Assembly: GCF_903819435.1 (NCBI RefSeq)
Contig: NZ_CAIJDP010000079.1
Coordinates: forward strand, 124,001 to 188,000
Length of the DNA stretch: 64,000 bases
Source: Flavobacterium salmonis
Lineage (GTDB): Bacteria; Bacteroidota; Bacteroidia; Flavobacteriales; Flavobacteriaceae
Direction of reading: 5' to 3'
The notes beneath the pieces were generated by a model. It ran no database searches. It was not told the DNA's origin and saw only the letters and a program-made list of their open reading frames with translations. Position numbers and translations under genes: made by a program. Below, one piece after another: positions 17,583 to 26,948 of the stretch; position 1 is the stretch's first letter; the number at the start of each line of letters is the position of its first letter.

Positions 17583-17810
17583 ATGGAAAATTTAAACAAA
17601 AATAACAGCGTAGACTTTCAGCAGGATTCATTGCACAGCCAGATATGTTTAGTCGATAATATTGATTTTATTTATCGAAAAGCATATAAAGGAGATTGGG
17701 GACATTGGGATGATTTGCCGGATACTTTACCTTTAAACCTAAATTGTGTTGAGAGTACCGTAAATAAAAATTCAATTTCAGGAAACGAAACTCCAATTGC
17801 TGATTTTTGA
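17583..17810 (+). CDS. Small hypothetical protein
   Basis: 75 aa, hydrophilic, no family recognised. It contains YKGDWGHWDDLPDTLPLN in the middle and no signal peptide or membrane segment. The ATG follows an AT-rich leader and the frame ends in TGA. Its MEN start and GDW motif loosely recall the small acidic protein at 15439. Coding status is moderately likely. Confidence 0.45.
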   Translation: MENLNKNNSVDFQQDSLHSQICLVDNIDFIYRKAYKGDWGHWDDLPDTLPLNLNCVESTVNKNSISGNETPIADF

Positions 17811-17991
17811 TTAACGATTTTTGATTCCTGGTATAAAAAACCTCGCAAAATCGACAGTAAAACATTTAGCAACATCAAATCTGAAATCAAAATCGTTACT
17901 CCTCACACGAGCCTAAAAGGCGAACTGGCGAAGCAATCTAAAATCTCTTAACTTAATGACATTGAACAGCCGCCTGACTGTTCTGCTTTGG

Positions 17992-18378
17992 TGGCTTGAA
18001 AAAGCGGTCCCGGATATTATATGTCAAGACGCCACAAGATAAATTTCTACAAAAAAGCACTACTACTGTATGCGGGTTATGATGCCATATGGAATTGGAC
18101 AAAAGCAATGGAACGGAATGGCTATTCTGGCCCGCTATATTGAAATTGAAGAAATTTTTCAGACACGAAGTTAGAAAGCATTTAAGGATATCGTTTCATA
18201 TCCAAATGAAAAAAAATATACTTTCCGGGATTATTTTAGAAATACATATCAGAGAAATCCAGTTCTTTGAATTGATCACTTTATGTTAGGTCCCGAAGTT
18301 TTGAGGAAACTGGTTTCAGGTTGTGTAGACCTCCAAGTCCGGGGTTTGAAAAAAAACAGTGTTCCTGCACTAGTGTGA
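17992..18378 (+). pseudogene. Decayed gene with three in-frame stops
   Basis: One reading frame from 17992 to a TGA at 18376-18378 stays coherent for ~128 codons apart from internal TAA, TAG and TGA codons. Pieces include WLEKAVPDIICQDA, GMAILARYIEIEEIFQTRS, KAFKDIVSYPNEKKYTFRDY and MLGPEVLRKLVSGCVDLQVR. No family is recognised. Other frames give only short ORFs. The rest of the 918-bp gap 17811-18728 shows no gene. A TACATTTG box at 18715-18722, just before the response regulator, may be its -7 element, but no well-spaced TTG was found. Confidence 0.35.
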
Positions 18379-18728
18379 ATCCAAATTGATAAAATGAAGT
18401 AATTATTCCATTTTCTCTCTAATATAATAATGAACTCTCCGTGACTATCATAATTTTTTTAACAAACGTCGTAAGTTTTATTTAATCTTTACTCTTTAAT
18501 GATAACCGTTTATCAAAATAAATAAAAGTAATATAAAGACTACCAAAATAATTGGTTTGTAAAATGCGGAATAATTAACATAAAAGTATACTTACAAATG
18601 ATTTAGCCAATGATTTTAGCTAATCGTTCTATTAAAAACTTCTTAATCAAAGAATATTCCTATACAAAATTAGAATTAAACTTATTTGATTCATCTCCTG
18701 GCATTAATAAAGAGTACATTTGGTATAA

Positions 18729-19193
18729 ATGCTTCAAATGATGAAAACTAAAGCGAATATAAGGGTCTTACTTACTGATGACGATGATGATGACAGGGAA
18801 TTTTTTGGTGAAGCAATAGAAGATCTTCATCTGAATCATCCGGTCGAATTTTGTAAAAACGGTGTGGAACTTCTGGAACGTCTTTATGATAAAAACACTA
18901 ATATCCCGGATATTATTTTTTTAGATCTTAATATGCCCCAGTTGTCGGGCTTTGAGACTTTACAGAAAATTAGGGAAGATGACATGTTTAAAAATATTCC
19001 TGTAATTGCTATTTATTCAACTTCGGCAACACTTGATGGAGTTAAGAGCACTTTTGGTTTAGGTGCCAATGTTTATATTGTAAAGCCTATTTCTTTTTTT
19101 GATTTAAAAAAAATAATCACAAAAGTGATTGAAACAGACTGGAAAGAAAAATCGACAGAGACTAGCATTGAATCTTTTGTGATTACAATTTAG
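18729..19193 (+). CDS. Single-domain response regulator
   Basis: 154 aa, one receiver domain and no output domain. The acidic pocket is in LLTDDDDDDREFF (residues 14-26), the phosphoacceptor is Asp 66 in IIFLDLNMP, the Ser/Thr switch is in AIYSTSAT, and Lys 119 lies in IVKPIS. It resembles CheY-like or Rcp1-like receivers paired with phytochrome/PAS kinases. It lies 69 bp ahead of the large CheB/CheR/kinase gene on the same strand and is the likely phosphorylation partner. In-frame ATGs at 18729, 18738 and 18741 are all possible starts. Confidence 0.9.
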   Translation: MLQMMKTKANIRVLLTDDDDDDREFFGEAIEDLHLNHPVEFCKNGVELLERLYDKNTNIPDIIFLDLNMPQLSGFETLQKIREDDMFKNIPVIAIYSTSATLDGVKSTFGLGANVYIVKPISFFDLKKIITKVIETDWKEKSTETSIESFVITI

Positions 19194-19262
19194 TGTTGAA
19201 AGAGTGCTGTTATTTAATGGTATGCATCAATTTATGTTACTTAATATCTAAAAAATAAAACA

Positions 19263-22200
19263 ATGCATACGGAGAATAACTATTTACCAAAACCTTCCAG
19301 ACAGGATTTTCCGATCATTGGTATTGGTGCTTCTGCAGGTGGACTGGAAGCCTTTAAGCAGTTTATAGAGGCAATTCCTGATAATTCTGAAATGGCGTAT
19401 GTTATTGTACAGCATTTGCATCCACAGCATGAAAGCATGCTGACAGAAATTCTTTCGCGGGTAGCCAAAATTCCCATAAATGAAATTACAGATGATATTC
19501 ATTTGGCTCCCAATAACATTTACGTCATTCCCGAAAACAAAATGCTTACCTCTTTTGACGGTGTTTTAAAGTTAAGCCCACGTCAGAAAGACACAAAAAA
19601 CCAGGCAATAGATGTTTTTTTTAATTCATTGGCAGAAGTGCACCTTGATTTGGCATATGGGATATTGCTTTCAGGAAACGGTTCTGATGGAACGTTGGGG
19701 CTTAAAGCAATAAAAAAACATGGAGGGATTACTTTTGCACAGGATATTGACGCCGCAAATAACGAAATGCCACAAAACGCCATCAATGCCGGAGTAGTCG
19801 ATTATGTATTATCACCTCGCCAAATCGTTGAGAAATTAATTGAAGTTTCAAAAGTAAGAGATTCGGCCAGCAAAGAAAATAATCTAAATGATGAAGATTT
19901 ATTTCATGAAATCATCAAAATTTTGCGCCATCATAGCGGAGTAGATTTTACATATTATAAACAAAGTACTATACGCAGACGCATTGCCAGGAGAATGGCT
20001 TTGGATAAAATTTTAAATTTAAAGGATTATCTAAAGGTGCTTCAGGGCAATAAACTGGCTCCTGAGGATTTGTTCAATGATTTACTTATACCTGTGACCG
20101 AATTTTTTAGGGATACTAAAATATTTCAGATCATGAAAGAGAAAGTATTTCCCTTATTGACTAACAGAGTAACGGAAGAAAATTCGATACGCATCTGGAT
20201 TGCAGGCTGTTCTACAGGCGAAGAAGCCTATACAGTCGCTATTACTCTCCATGAATATTTAGGAGAAAACCTCGAAGGAAAAGAAATTCAGATTTTTGCA
20301 TCGGATATTTCAGAAGTAGCTATTGCTAAAGCCAGAATTGGATTTTACAGAAAAACTCAAATGCGAAATATATCTGAAACCATTCTGACCAAATATTTTA
20401 CATCCAATACAAACGGTTATAAAATTAAAAGACAAATTAAGGATTTGTGCATTTTTGCTGTTCATAATTTCCTGACCGATCCTCCTTTTGCAAAAATGGA
20501 TTTGATTACCTGTAGAAATGTATTTATCTATATGGATTCTTTTTTGCAAAAAAAATCACTTACCACTTTTCATTACGCCTTAAAAGAAAACGGATTTTTA
20601 CTTTTAGGAAAATCAGAAACGGCTGTTCCTGCTGCAGAGCTTTTTCAGCCATTTGACAAAGTCGGAAAAATTTACACCAGAAAACAGGTTTCAGGCAGAT
20701 TTGTACATTCTGGTATAGGAAGCAATGATAAATTAAAAAAAATAAAAACTGCCATAGTGAGAAAGGAGACCATCAAGGAAGATTTTAGAAAAAGTGCGGA
20801 AGCTGTATTACTTTCAAAATATACACCGGCCAGCGTTATTGTAAATGATCAGTTGGATATTGTTCATATTAATGGTTCTATAGCTGAATTTATTGAGCTT
20901 TCGACAGGAAAGCCTACTTTTAATTTATTAAAAATGGCGCGTGAAGGTCTAGCCTTTGAGCTGAGAAATACTTATCATAAAGCTAAAGAAGCTAATGTTC
21001 GAGTAAAAAAGGAACATATTCAGGTAACGAATAAAGGCACAATTAGCGAAATTACAATCGAAATTCTGCCACTGGAAGATACGTCAGAACCTTATTTTTT
21101 AGTTTTGTTTTATAAAACCTTGATGGAAAAAGAGAATATTTCTTCGACTACATTCACTCCCGAAGAAATACGGGACAATATTAATTTACGAAGGATCGTA
21201 CAACTTGAAAAAGAACTGGCCAAAATACACGACGATGTAAATACCATAAGTGAAGAGCAGGAAGCCTCTAATGAAGAACTGCAGAGTGCCAATGAAGAAT
21301 TGCTAAGTGGAAGCGAAGAACTGCAAAGCCTGAACGAGGAACTTGAAACCTCAAAAGAAGAATTACAATCCAGCAACGAAGAACTTTTACAAATTAATCA
21401 GGAGCTTTTAAACAAACAACAACAAATTAATATTTCAAAAAATTACACCGAGGCTATTGTAGCTACTCTTCGGGAACCTATCGTAGTACTTGATACCTAT
21501 TTAAGAATAAAAAATATAAACAGGGCATTCTCAAAAAAATATAATATTACCAAAGAAGAAGCCGCTGGCAAGCTAATTTACGAAATACAGAATCATCTTT
21601 TTGATAATATTCCAATGAGATCCATGCTGGAAAAAATACTTCCCGAAAAGACACAGTTAGATGATTACCAGATATCGGTTAATCTTTTGCCGTATGGAGA
21701 AAGTATTATGCTGCTTAATGCCAGACAAGTTACCAATGAAACCAGTAAAGAACAATTAATTTTACTGGCTATTGAAGATATTACTGAAAGAAGAATTATT
21801 GAAAAGAGATTAAAAGTTCTTTCAGATGGTTTTGAGGCCAAAGTTCAGGAACGTACCTCTGAGTTATTAGCATCTAACACAGAACTCGAAAACACAGTCA
21901 AAAATCTTTATCATGCAAATATTCAATTACAGGAATATGCTTACGTTGCAAGTCATGATTTACAGGAGCCGCTGCGTAAAATCCTGATGTTTATAAGCAG
22001 ATTGCTGGAAATGGACGAAAATTTTTCTAAAGAAGCACTTATTCTATTAGAAAAAATCAGCAAATCGTCAACGAGGATGAATACCCTTATTAAGGATTTA
22101 CTCGCCTATTCATACCTTAATAATCCCGACGGTCAATTTGCAGCTACTGACCTAAATGTGATTGTTAAAAATATCCTTGTTGATTTTGAATTAATGATAG

Positions 22201-22628
22201 AAGAACGTAAAGTGCAGATAAAGCAGGGGAAATTACCGGTTATTAATGCTATTTCGCTGCAAATGAACCAGCTTTTTTACAACCTGATCAGTAATGCTCT
22301 TAAGTTTTGCAAAAATGATGGTTCTGTTTCTAAAATAGAAATCAGTTCACGTAAAATTTCTAAAACAAAAATCAAAGAATATCCTGAGCTCAATCAAAGT
22401 TTAGAATATTGCGAAATAATAATCAAGGATAATGGTATTGGTTTCAACAAACTATATGAAAATAAAATTTTCACTATCTTTCAAAGACTCCATAATAATG
22501 AAGTATACACGGGTACTGGCATAGGTCTCTCGATTGGTAAAAAAATTGTTGAAAATCATAAAGGACTTATTTTTTCAAAAGCAGAAGAAAATGTTGGAGC
22601 AGCCTTTCATATTATACTTCCTGTATGA
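19263..22628 (+). CDS. CheB-CheR-PAS-histidine kinase fusion protein
   Basis: 1121 aa. Domains in order: CheB methylesterase (~15-195, catalytic Ser 24 in GASAGG, His 51 in VQHLHP, Asp 142 in GNGSDG); CheR methyltransferase (~210-475, with WIAGCSTGEEAYT as SAM-binding motif); PAS-like region; a Glu/Ser-rich coiled coil with EELQSxNEEL repeats (~640-720); a second PAS; then HisKA with His 898 (VASHDLQEPLRK) and a HATPase domain (DNGIGF, GTGIGLSIGKK). There is no transmembrane segment. It couples methylation-type adaptation enzymes with phosphorelay output in one protein. No chemoreceptor or CheA gene is nearby, so the methyl acceptor is unknown. Confidence 0.92.
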   Translation: MHTENNYLPKPSRQDFPIIGIGASAGGLEAFKQFIEAIPDNSEMAYVIVQHLHPQHESMLTEILSRVAKIPINEITDDIHLAPNNIYVIPENKMLTSFDGVLKLSPRQKDTKNQAIDVFFNSLAEVHLDLAYGILLSGNGSDGTLGLKAIKKHGGITFAQDIDAANNEMPQNAINAGVVDYVLSPRQIVEKLIEVSKVRDSASKENNLNDEDLFHEIIKILRHHSGVDFTYYKQSTIRRRIARRMALDKILNLKDYLKVLQGNKLAPEDLFNDLLIPVTEFFRDTKIFQIMKEKVFPLLTNRVTEENSIRIWIAGCSTGEEAYTVAITLHEYLGENLEGKEIQIFASDISEVAIAKARIGFYRKTQMRNISETILTKYFTSNTNGYKIKRQIKDLCIFAVHNFLTDPPFAKMDLITCRNVFIYMDSFLQKKSLTTFHYALKENGFLLLGKSETAVPAAELFQPFDKVGKIYTRKQVSGRFVHSGIGSNDKLKKIKTAIVRKETIKEDFRKSAEAVLLSKYTPASVIVNDQLDIVHINGSIAEFIELSTGKPTFNLLKMAREGLAFELRNTYHKAKEANVRVKKEHIQVTNKGTISEITIEILPLEDTSEPYFLVLFYKTLMEKENISSTTFTPEEIRDNINLRRIVQLEKELAKIHDDVNTISEEQEASNEELQSANEELLSGSEELQSLNEELETSKEELQSSNEELLQINQELLNKQQQINISKNYTEAIVATLREPIVVLDTYLRIKNINRAFSKKYNITKEEAAGKLIYEIQNHLFDNIPMRSMLEKILPEKTQLDDYQISVNLLPYGESIMLLNARQVTNETSKEQLILLAIEDITERRIIEKRLKVLSDGFEAKVQERTSELLASNTELENTVKNLYHANIQLQEYAYVASHDLQEPLRKILMFISRLLEMDENFSKEALILLEKISKSSTRMNTLIKDLLAYSYLNNPDGQFAATDLNVIVKNILVDFELMIEERKVQIKQGKLPVINAISLQMNQLFYNLISNALKFCKNDGSVSKIEISSRKISKTKIKEYPELNQSLEYCEIIIKDNGIGFNKLYENKIFTIFQRLHNNEVYTGTGIGLSIGKKIVENHKGLIFSKAEENVGAAFHIILPV

Positions 22629-22835
22629 TTTACCACCATGATATTAGAATATAAACTTTTAATGCTGGATTAAGAAATAAAAATCTTGATGTTAATTCGT
22701 ACTGCTTTCTTTAATTTGATTTTTTCTGAAACTCCTTAAGAATTTTAAATTGTTATATTTACCATCTGGTTAACAAAGTCGTTGTACGAATATGCAATTC
22801 CTGTTGCATCAAGTCAATAAATTTAAGTAGTCAAG

Positions 22836-23573
22836 ATGGAAAATTATACCGTATCATTAGCATCATTAAACTTGGTTGACAATCCAATACCAAACACTCA
22901 AATAAGAAAAGCGGATTTATTACCGGGTTTAGAATCCAGATTAGATTCCATGGAAATGAAAGAAAAACCTATGGATGATTCTAATATTCCATTTAGAGAT
23001 TTGACGAATACTAGCAGCAAAAAAGAAAGTATTCATGAACTCATTGCTAAACTTAATGTTGAAACCAGTATTAGGTACCAAAAAACAGTTGAAGATACCT
23101 ATTGCAATGTATACTCCTATGATTATTGCTATTTCTCTAAAGTATATCTTCCAACAGTTTGGTGGACAGCTGAATCTCTGGAAAAGGTTTTACAGGGACA
23201 AGATGTTGAAGCTGTTTTTGAAGATACTGTCGATCGAATTTATTCCAGTGCCATACACGATTGGTTTTTAGAATGGGGAGTTAGTTTTGGCTGGGAAAGA
23301 ATGCATACGGTTGATGAAATTCAGAATAAAGTAAATACTAATGGAGGTATTGGAATAATTTGTGCCAAAAGAAAAGAAAAAGGACTCTCCGGACATATTG
23401 TTCCTGTTGTTCCTGAAACAGATTTGCATAAAGCGTATCGCACGAATGGCGTAGTAACTTATCCGCTGCAATCACAAGCAGGAAAATTGAATTATAATTA
23501 CTTTTCGGAAGTTAGAAAAGACTGGTGGAATGACGAATTATATTCTTCCTATGTGTTGTATTACCATGAGTAA
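22836..23573 (+). CDS. Papain-like/NlpC-like cysteine peptidase or amidase candidate
   Basis: 245 aa, no exact family. After ~75 polar residues there is EDTYCNVYSYDYCYF with Cys 90, where a helix-starting Cys-Asn is typical of papain-like NlpC/P60 and phage-type amidases. Downstream GGIGIICAKRKEKGLSGHIV places His 187 on a strand as the likely second catalytic residue. LPTVWWT between them fits cell-wall amidases. No signal peptide is seen. It precedes the amidoligase-like gene on the same strand, though 436 bp separate them and a promoter lies between. It could be a peptidoglycan amidase, a secreted effector or a peptide-processing enzyme. Confidence 0.55.
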   Translation: MENYTVSLASLNLVDNPIPNTQIRKADLLPGLESRLDSMEMKEKPMDDSNIPFRDLTNTSSKKESIHELIAKLNVETSIRYQKTVEDTYCNVYSYDYCYFSKVYLPTVWWTAESLEKVLQGQDVEAVFEDTVDRIYSSAIHDWFLEWGVSFGWERMHTVDEIQNKVNTNGGIGIICAKRKEKGLSGHIVPVVPETDLHKAYRTNGVVTYPLQSQAGKLNYNYFSEVRKDWWNDELYSSYVLYYHE

Positions 23574-23638
23574 ATAAAGTATTCATCTTATTGTTTAAAT
23601 GTTTTAAAAAAATAATTGATATTCAATGTTTTAACTCT

Positions 23639-23669
23639 TTGGAAATAACATAATAATAATCTACTTTTG
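23639..23669 (+). promoter_or_regulatory. Strong Bacteroidota promoter with long leader
   Basis: TTG at 23639-23641, a 20-bp spacer and TACTTTTG at 23662-23669 match the consensus exactly. The next start codon is at 24010, so the transcript would have an untranslated leader of about 335 nt or encode a small RNA. The 436-bp gap 23574-24009 holds no convincing ORF (the best is about 31 codons from 23887). Confidence 0.6.
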
Positions 23670-24009
23670 CAGTCTGGAAAATACAGGAATAGCAAAATGT
23701 AATAATCAGGCTATTCATCATCATAAATTATTGATATAAAAGCAATTAATTGCCAAATAGAATTTTATAACCCCATTATAGAGCTTTATTTTTATCAATC
23801 TTTCGATCGATACAAGTGCAAAATTTCTGAGATTAAAATACATTCCTAAAATTTAAAAGTAAAATAAATTTTTTAATGGATGCAAAATGATGCTTTGTCC
23901 GTTAAAAGATTTTTCGCCTCTAATTTTGAACAGAGTCAGGTTTGTATGTCCAAATAAAAATAATGACTTTATAAAATTATAATTAACCTTAAAACAATAA
24001 AAAGTATAA

Positions 24010-25554
24010 ATGAAAGACAATCAGACAAAAAAATATTATTGGGGAATAGGATTAGAAAACGAAACCTACATGCAATTTGAGGAGTCCCTAATAGTTTCTG
24101 GTGAATTTATACAAGAAAAAATTGGTTTTGAGAAATACAGTATCGATTACAGAAAATGCTACAAACCGGAGAGCCTCGCTCCTATTTTGAAAAAAGCCTT
24201 TGGATTGAATGAAAATTATAAGGTGAGCCGAATGCTAAATAGTCATTCGCTGGAAAAACTGGATGTCAACTACCAGCACAAAACATTATCTGCTGTAAAA
24301 CCTTCAGTTAACATGGGAGAAACGGCTGAATCAAACACACAGTCACTTGAAAATCCGGAATATCTTGGGAAATCTATTATGGAACTTTTTCTCGAAAATC
24401 AACCGTACAATATTCAAAGTATGATTACCCAAAGAAATAAAACGATGGGTTCTGTACATTTCGATGGAGATTCTATCGAATTTGTAACCAAATACTTTGA
24501 AAACAGAACTATTGATGATTCCTGTAAAGAATTAAAAGCGACCAAGAAGTTATTCCTGGATAAAATAAATGAATCGTCTGTATTGAATGGGAAATTAAAT
24601 TTTCCGGATTATAACAATGGTCTTAATATGTTCATGACCAATCAGGAAAATCTGGTTTTGTTTAATAACGGAACGTACCATTTTCATATTACTTTACCCT
24701 CATTAACAGAAGACAGCAGAATTGTTGACTACAATGAATTTGAAAAAACACACGCCAATGCCATTTATTTATTGCAATGGTTTGAGCCTTTTTTTATAGC
24801 AACCCTTGGGAGTCCTGATATTATGGGTGTGATAAGTGATAAATATAGTCTGGATAAAAACTTTACTTTAGGATCTATGAGAAATGCCATGTCACGTTAC
24901 ATAGGCGTTGGAACTTATAACAAGGCAATGCCAAAAGGTAAAATTCTAACTTATAATGTAGATAAGTTTAGAGAACTGCTGAAATTTGAAAAAGAAGAAA
25001 ACATTTGGTGGCGAGATCAAATTGAAGCCGATATGGAGTATGAAATGCTTTCGGAGGTGGGTCTTGATTTTAATCAGGAAAAAATGTACCAAAGCGGTTT
25101 TGAATTCAGAAGTTTTGATGAGTTTCCGGCAGAATACCTAAATGATGTTCTTTTTTCTATTATTCTAATTTGCGAGCATTCTTTAAATCTGCCCGACGTT
25201 CAATGGGGACATGACAGTGCTGCCTGGAACAATTTAGTTTATAAAACTTTAAAAATGGGCTACTTAGCTGAAATTAATAGAGCTGAAAAGAACGAGGTTT
25301 TAGATTTATTGCAATTATTGAATCCATCAGATCCGAATTATATGTCACTAAAATCTGAATTTGAAGCCATTGTCATGCTGGATGCATTTTTCTTTAAAAT
25401 TCTGGCTGTTTTGCATGAGAAATACAAAGACAACAATATTTGTCTGGATTCTATGTACGGGCAAAAAACAAGTTCTCCTCCAAAATGGGATAACTTTAAT
25501 AAGTATCAAACAGAAAGACATTTGCAACAAATAGGTTCTTTCTCTGACAATTAA
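24010..25554 (+). CDS. Candidate GCS/glutamine-synthetase-like amidoligase
   Basis: 514 aa. It opens YYWGIGLENETYMQFE: a G-x-E-x-E strand (Glu 16, Glu 18) at the extreme N-terminus is the hallmark of the COOH-NH2 ligase group related to gamma-glutamylcysteine synthetase, where these acids bind Mg-ATP. Other candidate active-site pieces are GTYHFHITLPS (His-x-His on a strand, near 221-231) and SMRNAMSRYIGVGTYNK with two Arg. There is no signal peptide. Such ligases form amide or isopeptide bonds, often in peptide tagging or secondary metabolism. The upstream papain-like gene could reverse or process the product. The family call rests on motif order, not an alignment. Confidence 0.55.
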   Translation: MKDNQTKKYYWGIGLENETYMQFEESLIVSGEFIQEKIGFEKYSIDYRKCYKPESLAPILKKAFGLNENYKVSRMLNSHSLEKLDVNYQHKTLSAVKPSVNMGETAESNTQSLENPEYLGKSIMELFLENQPYNIQSMITQRNKTMGSVHFDGDSIEFVTKYFENRTIDDSCKELKATKKLFLDKINESSVLNGKLNFPDYNNGLNMFMTNQENLVLFNNGTYHFHITLPSLTEDSRIVDYNEFEKTHANAIYLLQWFEPFFIATLGSPDIMGVISDKYSLDKNFTLGSMRNAMSRYIGVGTYNKAMPKGKILTYNVDKFRELLKFEKEENIWWRDQIEADMEYEMLSEVGLDFNQEKMYQSGFEFRSFDEFPAEYLNDVLFSIILICEHSLNLPDVQWGHDSAAWNNLVYKTLKMGYLAEINRAEKNEVLDLLQLLNPSDPNYMSLKSEFEAIVMLDAFFFKILAVLHEKYKDNNICLDSMYGQKTSSPPKWDNFNKYQTERHLQQIGSFSDN

Positions 25555-25646
25555 AATTTCCTGTTTAATCCTTTTATGTAATTGACGTAAAAAAACTATA
25601 AAATTGATTGAATATCTGTATGCTTTGAGAAATCAATGGTATCTTA

Positions 25647-25687
25647 AGCGAAGTCGAAATTTACATGGAAGAGACTTTGACTTCGCT
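25647..25687. repeat. Inverted repeat between convergent genes
   Basis: 9-bp perfect inverted repeat AGCGAAGTC (25647-25655) / GACTTCGCT (25679-25687), extendable by TT/AA beyond one mismatch, lies between the ends of the convergent amidoligase-like and LacI genes. It may act as a bidirectional transcription end or be a small dispersed repeat. No T tract follows directly. Confidence 0.45.
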
Positions 25688-25716
25688 CAACCTGAGAACT
25701 TTTGAATCATACCTTA

Positions 25717-26766
25717 TTATAGAATTCCCAGCTGATTATTATGACTATTTCTTTTTGAACTGCTCCTGATGATCAAATCAGATTCGATTATTTTAGTTAT
25801 GATTTCATCACTTTCCTTATTTTTTAAAATATGGTCAAAGTAAACCATTGCGGCCTGATATCCAACCTTTTCACTATTTTGATCTACGGTAGATATGGAA
25901 GGTGTTATGATTTCTGTGAAAGGTTCATTAGCGTACCCAAAAACTCCCATATCCTGTGGGATTCTAAGTCCGGATTGCGTTATAGCCAGCATAATTCCCA
26001 AAGCCTGTAAATCTGATATTGCCAAAAATCCGTCCGGTGGTTCAGGCAAAGCAAGGAGTTTTAAAGCAGTTTGAAATGCATTCTCTTTACTTATATTATC
26101 GTCTACAATAAAATGATCCGGAACATGCATTCCGGCTTCGTTAATTGCCTGGATAAAACCTTCTTTTCGATCAACGAACAAATCCATGTGCAAAGGGCCT
26201 CCAATAAAAGCAAGGCGCTGATATCCTTCATCAATCATGCTTTTTGCAGCTTTATAAGTTGCATGCTTATTATCATTTATAACTTTGTGACCCAGAAAAT
26301 TTTCATCGCAGCGGTCAAATTGAATCAGGTTGATTTTATGCTCTAAAACCTGTTCTAAAACTTTGGCAGACTGTGTTTCTTTTGACAGGGAAATTAAAAT
26401 ACAATCAACATTCTGATGAATCAGTGTTTCGATTGCTGTTTTTTCAAGATCAGATTTTTCATGTGACTGACAAATAATCAAATTGTGTTTGTTTTCTGTA
26501 CATGCTTTTTCAATACCTGAAATGGCATCTGAAAAAAAACTTTGATTAATTTGAGGAACGATTACACCAAGTGTTCTGGATGAGCCACGTCTTAGATTTG
26601 CAGCCTGTGTATTGTGTCTGAAATTAAGTTCGGCCGCTTTTTTTAAAACTTCTTTCCGTACCTCTTCCCTTACTCCCGGTTTATTATTCAGGGCTTTGGA
26701 AACATAGGATACAGAAAGTCCAAGTTCTTTTGCCAGGTCGTAAATGGTCATTCTCTTTGTGCTCAT
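25717..26766 (-). CDS. LacI-family transcriptional regulator of the glycan cluster
   Basis: 349 aa. The N-terminal LacI helix-turn-helix (MTIYDLAKELGLSVSYVSKA from residue 6) and hinge are followed by a sugar-binding periplasmic-protein-like domain (RTLGVIVPQI, then FDRCDENF and GYANEPFTEIITPSISTVDQ). It is the last gene of the minus-strand glycan cluster, 182 bp after the DUF4861 gene, and likely responds to a sugar released by those enzymes. A perfect palindrome in the gap (26918-26930) is a candidate operator. The ligand cannot be read from sequence. Confidence 0.9.
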   Translation of the reverse strand: MSTKRMTIYDLAKELGLSVSYVSKALNNKPGVREEVRKEVLKKAAELNFRHNTQAANLRRGSSRTLGVIVPQINQSFFSDAISGIEKACTENKHNLIICQSHEKSDLEKTAIETLIHQNVDCILISLSKETQSAKVLEQVLEHKINLIQFDRCDENFLGHKVINDNKHATYKAAKSMIDEGYQRLAFIGGPLHMDLFVDRKEGFIQAINEAGMHVPDHFIVDDNISKENAFQTALKLLALPEPPDGFLAISDLQALGIMLAITQSGLRIPQDMGVFGYANEPFTEIITPSISTVDQNSEKVGYQAAMVYFDHILKNKESDEIITKIIESDLIIRSSSKRNSHNNQLGIL

Positions 26767-26917
26767 GCTGCAAATATATCTTAAATGTACCTAATAGTGA
26801 AATTATAGTAATATGATAATCAATTTCATAAAATTCTTTTTCTATTCTAATTAAAACGTACTTTTTTTGTATGTTTTTTATTATTTATATTTTGATAAGT
26901 CTAGAATGATTCCATTT

Positions 26918-26930
26918 TTTAACTGTTAAA
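26918..26930. promoter_or_regulatory. Palindrome TTTAACTGTTAAA, candidate LacI operator
   Basis: A perfect odd palindrome with central T lies in the 182-bp gap ahead of the LacI gene, about 150 bp upstream of its start. Length and AT-rich arms fit a dimeric regulator site. No second copy was seen upstream of the GH2 gene. Confidence 0.3.
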
Positions 26931-26948
26931 TGAAATTTTAATATTCAA

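Noticed and set aside
18089..18289. 66-codon plus-strand frame
   Set aside because: Overlaps the decayed gene in another frame, with low-complexity basic sequence and no homology signal.
23887..23982. 31-codon plus-strand frame in the leader before the amidoligase gene
   Set aside because: Too short, no conserved features; likely chance within the untranslated leader.
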